In this document: positions 27,101 to 36,100 of the stretch, one piece after another | Layout: each line of letters opens with the position of its first letter | Numbering within the stretch: the stretch's first letter is position 1 | DNA from: Liolophura sinensis | Lineage: Eukaryota; Mollusca; Polyplacophora; Chitonida; Chitonidae | Assembly: GCF_032854445.1 (NCBI RefSeq) | Contig: NC_088295.1 | Location: 30,367,385 to 30,431,384, forward strand | Direction: 5' to 3' | Length of the DNA stretch: 64,000 bases | Notes under the pieces: model-generated | The model's input: the letters and a program-made list of their open reading frames with translations, nothing else | What the model was told of the DNA's origin: nothing | Database searches by the model: none | Program-made: the position numbers and the translations under genes

Positions 27101-30100
27101 CGGTGTGACCCTGGCTAGTAGTTACTTTACCTTCCAAATCTTCAGACATTCGATATGAAATCAGAGCAGTGGTGGTGCTGAATTTGACACTTCCTGATCA
27201 GGACAAATCTTTGAAAACAGAGATTCAAGCGAGTGTAAGTATAAGAAAATCACACTTTAATAATGAAGTGTTTTTGACTGACGTATACTTTGTGATTCTA
27301 GACGTATTTGGTTAAAGAAAACCTTCTTAATCCATGCTTAAATCAGATATACGCATGCTGTGAATTCTCTAGCTAGATATTAAAGGTAGGCCAACTTGTA
27401 TATGCAGAGAAGTTATATCAAATGGAATAGCTACATGTACGTAACTTTGTGTGGGGAATTCATGTACACATAACACTTGCCATTACTCTTGGAGATTTAA
27501 AGTAGCTCTTTTTCATTTTTTTTTCAGCTGTACTCCAAATATGTGTTTCTGGAGAATGTCCGTGGGGTTATTGTTACTGAGCTAAGGTAGGCTACAGTAG
27601 ATGTGAAAATCATTTTTATAGTAATATAAAATCCACATTTATCTGTTCCTTGTTTGTTGGTAATGAGTATGGGTTTTATTGTTACATGAACATGGTGACA
27701 TGGTTTTTGGCTTGAGCTGTCTTTAATGTATGAAGTATGCTATTGATTTTGTGCCACAGTATCTACCATTGTTGTGTATGCATGGAGTGAAGTCCGCTAT
27801 ATGGGGAGCAGGCCATGTTCTAGTGATGAAAGATGCTAACCTTTCAGTCACTGGGACAAACAAGATACGGGTTCAAAACTGACGTTGGACAGAGAGTTAT
27901 TTTGCAGATTCCACCGCTGTCTGCTTGTGAGGTTGTAGCTGTCAACTGTGGTTTAACCTGCTTGAAGACCACTTGTCTTCCACTAATATGGTGTACACAT
28001 CTGTTTGTCAGTAGCTTACCAAAGGCTGATTGTTCATCTTGGACATTTCAATTTTCTTCCACAAAATTCTTGAGTATGGTGTTGAAACAGCAATCAGATA
28101 AATAAATCACTCTGGTACTTGATTTATATCTCTGTGTAGAGGGTTGTCAGCCCTCCTCATTAGGCCATTAATGATGTCCCTTGACTGGTTAGGTTGCCTT
28201 TTCAAGCTCCTGTTTCAACTGTTAAACTGGTTCAACCTTTTTAACAGCAAAGAGGTTTGCCATATGCCTAATAATAGATTGCAATGGCAAATCACCAGTC
28301 AAACAAATAAGTGAAAAGTTGTTGTGACGCATAGATTAGATGCTTGTACAGATGATGATGTTGCGGGGTCATATGTTATTAATGATACCTGAGTGTATCT
28401 AATGTCTCTAAATGGTAAAAAAAAATAAGTCAATAGGATCAATAAAAAGTAGTATTTATATATAAGTTTGTTCATTGTATACTCATAAGTATCAGTTAAG
28501 TGCTGCTTACCACGCAATGTTTTTTTGTTTGTTTTTTTTTCTTTGGAAAATTTTTGATGAATATGTCTTTTCAGGTCTGGGTCAGTCATTGTTGACCATG
28601 TTGTCCAGTTTAATAAGGATGCTGGTTTAGAAGAAACTCAGGCGGTGGTCAGCGTGTTAAAAGCTCTACAGTTTGTTCAGGTGTTTGGACAAAAGATTCA
28701 AGTGACAGAAACTCCTGAAATCTATGCCTACAACTCCACATTTTCCTGTACGTACAATAGATGTCAAGTTTCTCTCCCTCCTCACTGGGTCATTAATGAT
28801 GTCCCTTGACTGGTTAGGTTGCCTTTTTGGGTCATGTTTCCACTATTAAACTGGTTCAACCTTTTTAACAGCAAAGAGGTTTGCCATATGCCTAATAATA
28901 AATTGCAATGGCAAATCACCAGTCAAACAAATAAGTGAATAATTGTTTTGACGCATAGATTAGATGCTTGTACAGATGATGATGTTGCGGGTTCATATGA
29001 TATAAACAAAACCTGGGTGTATTTAATGTCTCTAAATGGTCATAACAAAAAATAAGTGAAAATGATCAATAAAAATTAGTAAGTGAAGAATTAATACGTG
29101 TATCCTATATTTTCTATAGTACAATGTGTGTGTCACAACTTGTAAAGTGGTGGCACATGAAGTTGCCAGGTAAGACAAGCCAGCATGCAGGAATTGATTG
29201 TTATTGTGGCCTCAGTATTTTATATCTCCAAATCTTATTACACAATGCTGACTACTGCTGTAAAGAAAATGTGATATTCTATGGAAAATTCTTGTTACCG
29301 GTGAGATGCATTTTTCGCACGTATAGCTCTGGCTGATTCTGTTTCTCTCGGCTTCACATCCTGGAGATTTGTTTCACACAAATTCAAATGTTTACACAAC
29401 CAATAAAACGTACCTTTTTTTTGAAGATTTAAATATTCTTGAGCACAGATTACTTAAGACACCAGTAAATATGTAAATGTTTATCTTACCAGACCCTGTT
29501 ACGCAGCCAATCTCGTGTGACTGGAATCCTTGCCCATTGACGATGAACTCAGTTTGTGTATCACTCGGCACTAATGTTACCTGTACTGATAGGTATGTTG
29601 TTCACTGCAGCTACATATAACCTAGTCCTATGATTACCTGAGGACTGTATACTCACTCAGCTCTAATGTGGCCTGTACTGACAGGTATGTTGTCCACTGC
29701 AACTACATATAACCTAGTCCTATGATTACCTGAGGACTATATACTCTCTCAGCTCTAATGTGGCCTGTACTGACAGGTATGTTGTCCACTGCAACTACAT
29801 ATAACCTAGTCCTATGATTACCTGAGGACTATATACTCTCTCAGCTCTAATGTGACCTGTACTGACAGGTATGTTGTCCACTGCAACTACATGTAACCTA
29901 GTCCTATGATTACCTGAGGGCTATATACTCATGCAGCTCTAATGTGGCCTGTACTGACAGGTATGTTGTCCACTGCAACTACATATAACCTAGTCCTATG
30001 ATTACCTGAGGGCTATATACTCATTCAGCTCTAATGTGGCCTGTACTGACAGGTATGTTGCCCACTGCAACTACATATAACCTAGTCCTATGATTACCTG

Positions 30101-33100
30101 AGGACTATATACTCATTCAGCACTAATGTTACCTGTACTGATAGGTATGTTGTTCACTGCAGCTACATATAACCTAGTCCTATGATTACCTGAGGACTGT
30201 ATACTCACTCAGCTCTAATGTGGCCTGTACTGACAGGTATGTTGTCCACTGCAACTACATATAACCTAGTCCTATGATTACCTGAGGACTATATACTCTC
30301 TCAGCTCTAATGTGGCCTGTACTGACAGGTATGTTGTCCACTGCAACTACATATAACCTAGTCCTATGATTACCTGAGGACTATATACTCTCTCAGCTCT
30401 AATGTGACCTGTACTGACAGGTATGTTGTCCACTGCAACTACATGTAACCTAGTCCTATGATTACCTGAGGGCTATATACTCATGCAGCTCTAATGTGGC
30501 CTGTACTGACAGGTATGTTGTCCACTGCAACTACATATAACCTAGTCCTATGATTACCTGAGGGCTATATACTCATTCAGCTCCAATGTGGCCTGTACTG
30601 ACAGGTATGTTGCCCACTGCAACTACATATAACCTAGTCCTATGATTACCTGAGGACTATATACTCATTCAGCTCTAATGTGGCCTGTACTGACAGGTAT
30701 GTTGTCCACTGCAACTACATATAACCTAGTCCTATGATTACCTGAGGACTATATACTCTCTCAGCTCTAATGTGGCCTGTACTGACAGGTATGTTGTCCA
30801 CTGCAACTACATATAACCTAGTCCTATGATTACCTGAGGGCTATATACTCATTCAGCTCTAATGTGGCCTGTACTGACAGGTATGTTGTCCACTGCAACT
30901 ACATATAACCTAGTCCTATAAATACCTGAGGGCTATATACTCATTCAGCTCTAATGTGGCCTGTACTGACAGGTATGTTGCCCACTGCAATTACATATAA
31001 CCTAGTCCTATGATTACCTGAGGACTATATACTCTCTCAGCTCTAATGTTATCTGTACTAACAGGTATGTTGCCCACTGCAACTACATATAACCCAGTCC
31101 TATGATTACCTGAGGACTATATACTCATTCAGCTCTAATGTTATCTGTACTAACAGGTATGTTGTCCACTGCAACTACATATAACCTAGTCCTATGGTTA
31201 CCTGAGGACTATATACTCATTCAGCTCTAATGTGACCTGTACTGACAGGTATGTTGTCCACTGCAACTACATATAACCTAGTCCTATGATTACCTGAGGA
31301 CTATATACTCACTCAGCTCTAATGTTATCTGTACTAACAGGTATGTTGTCCACTGCAACTACATATAACCTAGTCCTATGATTACCTGAGGACTATATAC
31401 TCACTCAGCTCTAATGTGGCCTGTACTGACAGGTATGTTGTCCACTGCAACTACATATAACCTAGTCCTATGATTACCTGAGGGCTATATACTCATGCAG
31501 CTCTAATGTGGCCTGTACTGACAGGTATGTTGCCCACTGCAACTATATATAACCTAGTCCTATGATTACCTGAGGGCTATATACTCACTCAGCTCTAATG
31601 TGGCCTGTACTGATGGTTAAGTTGTCCTACAGCTAATCTCTCCATGTGATTACTTGAGGACTCACACCAATGTGGTTGCCATGAGTTAAAGTTCAGCCAT
31701 GAGATTACGGTCATACATGATAAGGCCTGCCAACAATCTGTGGATGGTCATGGGTTCCCCTGCCATCTGCCTGGTTTTCTCCCACCATAACACTGGCTTT
31801 CATTGCCTAAGTGAAATACTCTTGAGTAAAACATCAATCAAATAAATAAATGCATAAAGGAAAATTTATTACTGTGAAAATGATTGTGACACACGTGTAT
31901 GCCAGCAAGTAGCAATTATGCTTGCAAATTGTTTGCCCTTGGTTTGGTAGTAAAATGCTGGAAGAGAACGCTAAAATATGAAGGCTAGAGTGTGATAATG
32001 GTACTGAAATTATGATCCCTGGTAATGGTATTGCTGTCATGATAAATGTCACAAATTCTTACAGCCCTACTTTATTGTATTTGTGCATCATTGTATTCAA
32101 GACTGTAATTTGTTTATGATTAAAAAATGGACTACATCAGATTAGTTGGTAAATTGTTTTGACTTTAAGAGTTAATTTTCTCAGATTCTCAGATCTTCTG
32201 AAATAAGTCACATTTATGACATTTTATTGCTGGTACATATAATATTCATTGAGATGATTATGTTTTTATATTTGGTGACTAGCTTTCTTCTTATCGTTTT
32301 TGTTAGGCTCCCAGAAACCACACAGACAGCGACAACAGCCACACCCGATTCACGTCCCTTAGGTATGGATACATGTATATTGCATTTTTCTTGTGTGGTA
32401 TTATGTGGACAATTGGAGCCCCCTAGTGCTTAGCATGATAGTGCTGGACAACAACTCATGAGCCTCTTGCTGATGCAGTGACCAAGAGCTCAAGTCCAGC
32501 TTATGTTGGCTTCCTCTCTGGTCGTAGGTGAAAAGGTCTGACAGCAACCAGCGGATGGTGATGAAGTTCCTCAAGGCTCTGCCTGGTTTTCCTCCCACCC
32601 TGATAATAGAATTTATTGACCACAAATTTGTGACTAGACTTGCACTATTGCAAAAGTTTTAGTGCTGTTCAAGTTTTTAAAGGAAGGTTTGGTAAAAACC
32701 TTTCCTGCCATTTTATGCCTGTAGACATGTAATACACCTGATGGAAAAATGATGTAACATTGTTCTAAAGTAGTGTGTCAGTTTCTCCTATATAAATGTG
32801 TCCTCCTACAGCTGTGACTGGGCATGGTTCCGCTGAGCAAATTACCCTAAATGACATCAAATTTCGCCCACAAAAGTGCTTTTTTAGAGGCCACAAAATG
32901 TCAAAAAATATTATTTTTGGTGCTGAAACTTAGAATTTTCCAGTAGAAGATCATCTGATGATCCAAGCAAACTTTAAAACTTCTTTCTAAAATCAATACA
33001 ACTCTCAGACTCAGGATAAATGGGCAAGTTAGTCATGTGCAAAAGTTATGGTCATTTAGGGTAAATTCACTGTGCATGTAACTACCCTGAAAATCTGTGT

Positions 33101-36100
33101 CTTTTCATATAATGTCGCCGTGATAATTACAATCAACCATGGAACTAAGCTTTGTGGCATTAAGCCATGTGAATTACCTTGTGATCATTTATTTACTTAT
33201 TTGATTGATGTTTTACGCCGTTCTCAAGAGTATTTCACTTATATAACGGCGGCCAGCATTATGGTGGGAGGAAACTGGGCAGAGCACCTTGTGATGAATC
33301 TGTGATATAAAATGCACACTGTATACATGTACCATAGTTCTCTGTTATTTGGAACAGTATGTGTTCTAATTGAAGACCTTTTGTTTCTCATAGACTGGAG
33401 GCTGGGTTTAGCTATTGGTGTGCCAATGCTAGTATCACTGATTTTCCTGGTATTTATGATTGTGCTGTGGTGCAGAAGCAGGGATAAAGGCGACACCCAT
33501 TCACTCACTTCGACTGAACATGATCCGTGAGTTTTTCTGTAGGGTCTTTTGTCATTATCTGCATGGCTAGCATACAGTTATTAATCAGATTCCTCCAAGG
33601 AATTCATGGCCTGTAAAGTTTCAAATGAAACTTCAACTATAATTCAGCACTGAATGATACTAATAAAACTCTTGGTATTGAAAAAATACACATTTAATTA
33701 CTGTTATGAATTTACTTTGGAGTCCCAAGTTATTCTTGTGTAAAAAGCAGTCTTTAATATCCATGTAAAGCATGTGAGTAGCTCATACACAAGGTCACAG
33801 AGAACCGACCTTTGGTTGCTTTTGCATTGCCATAAGATCAAATTCACCTTAAGACAACATACATGTTCATGTGCTTTTCTACTAAGGTGCCGTAGTGGTC
33901 TAATTAAGAACAATTAAACGAACATATTTTGATGAATATCTCAAGCCCTTCATAAGCGAGGTTGGATATGCTGGTCACATCACTCAAAATTCATAATATA
34001 TAAATCAGTTTATTTATGCTGTGCACATTGTTCTGCTGTTTTATATACTATAATTTCTGGTTATTATCATTCATACTTCACTGAATATCGTCCAATGTTG
34101 TTCATTTCCCTATATCTTCCCATGTTTTCTTTCACCACATCGCCTGCTTGCTGCCTCATCATCAGTGAAGTGCCCAGACACCTGCGGTCTCGACTTCATT
34201 TGTGGAAAGATTTCACTTATAACATGAACCTTATCTCAGCTTTATCTTGAAAGGCTTGTCAGTGACCTAGTCACTGACCTAGCTGAGTGGCTTGTCTGTC
34301 TGTTTCTGATCTCTTGTCATGCTCTCTAGCAGGTATTCTCTACTTTCAAAGTTTTGTCAAACAGTGATGTCATATCTCTCTGCCTCTTTAAAGCTATTTG
34401 AAATGATGTAAGCATTGACAGGAAGACATAATATGCATAAACTTTTTTTTTTACATCTATGAAATGTCCTTGATGGTTAGACCATCATTACAGATATGTT
34501 CTTATAGGTTAATCTGATGAACCCTGCCAGAAAGTGACCTTTTGTCATCTTTTAAATTGGATTTTTGGTCAGATTTGTTTTTTTATTTCTCTCACTTTTA
34601 ATTGCTGTAAAATCACTGTGTATGTCTTTTTCATCAGCCAGAAGAAAACCATACTGTCTTACCCAGGGCAGGGTTGGATTACCCCAACACAGGATTTTTT
34701 AAGAATGCCTTTATGCTGCATAACAGATTGTAACAGTCAGGGTTTCTGATATGTTTTTCTCTTTTTACAGGTACAATGTTAGAGACGCCTGGGGCTCCTG
34801 GGGTACTGCCTTCACCAAGAAGAGCAAGGCCACTGGAGTTACCTCCCCCTTCTTCTCACCATTCACTATCCGCCAATGGCAGGACAGTCAGGGCAACGAT
34901 GGAGCATCAGGGAATGAAGATCTGTTCTCTAGCCAAAGACATCAGCGTGTCGTTTCAGCGTCTGATGTGATCCGGTACACCCCTGGGGCTTCTCAACAAC
35001 CATACCAAGGTAGCTAGTTCAGAGTGGGGATCGAAACACATTAATCTATATTCAATTGATAGACCAATCAGGCTTACGTTTGTTTTCTAAGAACATTTCA
35101 AAATTCATGTGGAATTAAAAATTGAAAAGGTTGTGATTTACACATAGTTGTACCCATACCTTAGATTTGATTGATTTACATGCAATCTGAAGATGTGCCA
35201 CTAATGCAAAATAACCTGAGGCTATCTTAAGTAGAAGATAATGTTTTTAACCTACATGCAAGACATGTTTTGAGGCCTTTTTGCATTTATTTTCTGCTAT
35301 TCTATGTAGCTTTAACATTGGCTTTGAAATCTACCTCGGATATATGATAACTGTACGAAAGAGAAACTGAAACTTGCTTGACATCAGACCGACTGGTCAT
35401 TCTACTTTCAGAGAACTGTGACTGGGTTAGGGGTCATGCCTGCATGGCATTTTAATGAGGCAGCACTACAAAGTTGTTATGGGCACCAGGCAACTGCGTG
35501 GTGGTACCATTGTGATAGGTCACACATATTAATTTATATCCTAACAAAACAGGCTTGTTTTATGTGGAAAAGGGATGGTTCTTGGCATCAATTCATTTCC
35601 CTTTAATAGTAGTATGCAGTGGATGATTGGTTTTGTTGAAAGCAAAACTGGGGGTTATAACAACACCAGGATATGTATCAAGAGTGACATTCCGGGTTGC
35701 ATTCATATTTTCCTGTGCCTGATCATTCAGAGAAGGAGTTGGTCTATGATTTAAATAGCTTGAGTTCTTTTACATTCGAAATTAAATAAATAACTGCAAC
35801 AGTGCGTGTAGGCCTTTGTACATTAGCTGTAACATAGTTCGTCATTTAATAATCATGTGGCAAGATTTATAGTTGTTGCAAGATCAGAGATTTCATGCTT
35901 TCTAGTTACAGTGTTTTTAATTTGCTGGTATCAGACTTTTCCATCAGTCAGGGCAGTTTAGTTTTTACATATTTCTTCAGTGTTATAACCAGACATTAGT
36001 ACAGTTGCTACATTTAGAAACATTATTTGTCCACACATTATTAAATTATTACCATTTCCCAATGGGCTCTTGTAATTACAACATAATTTGGTTCAGTATT

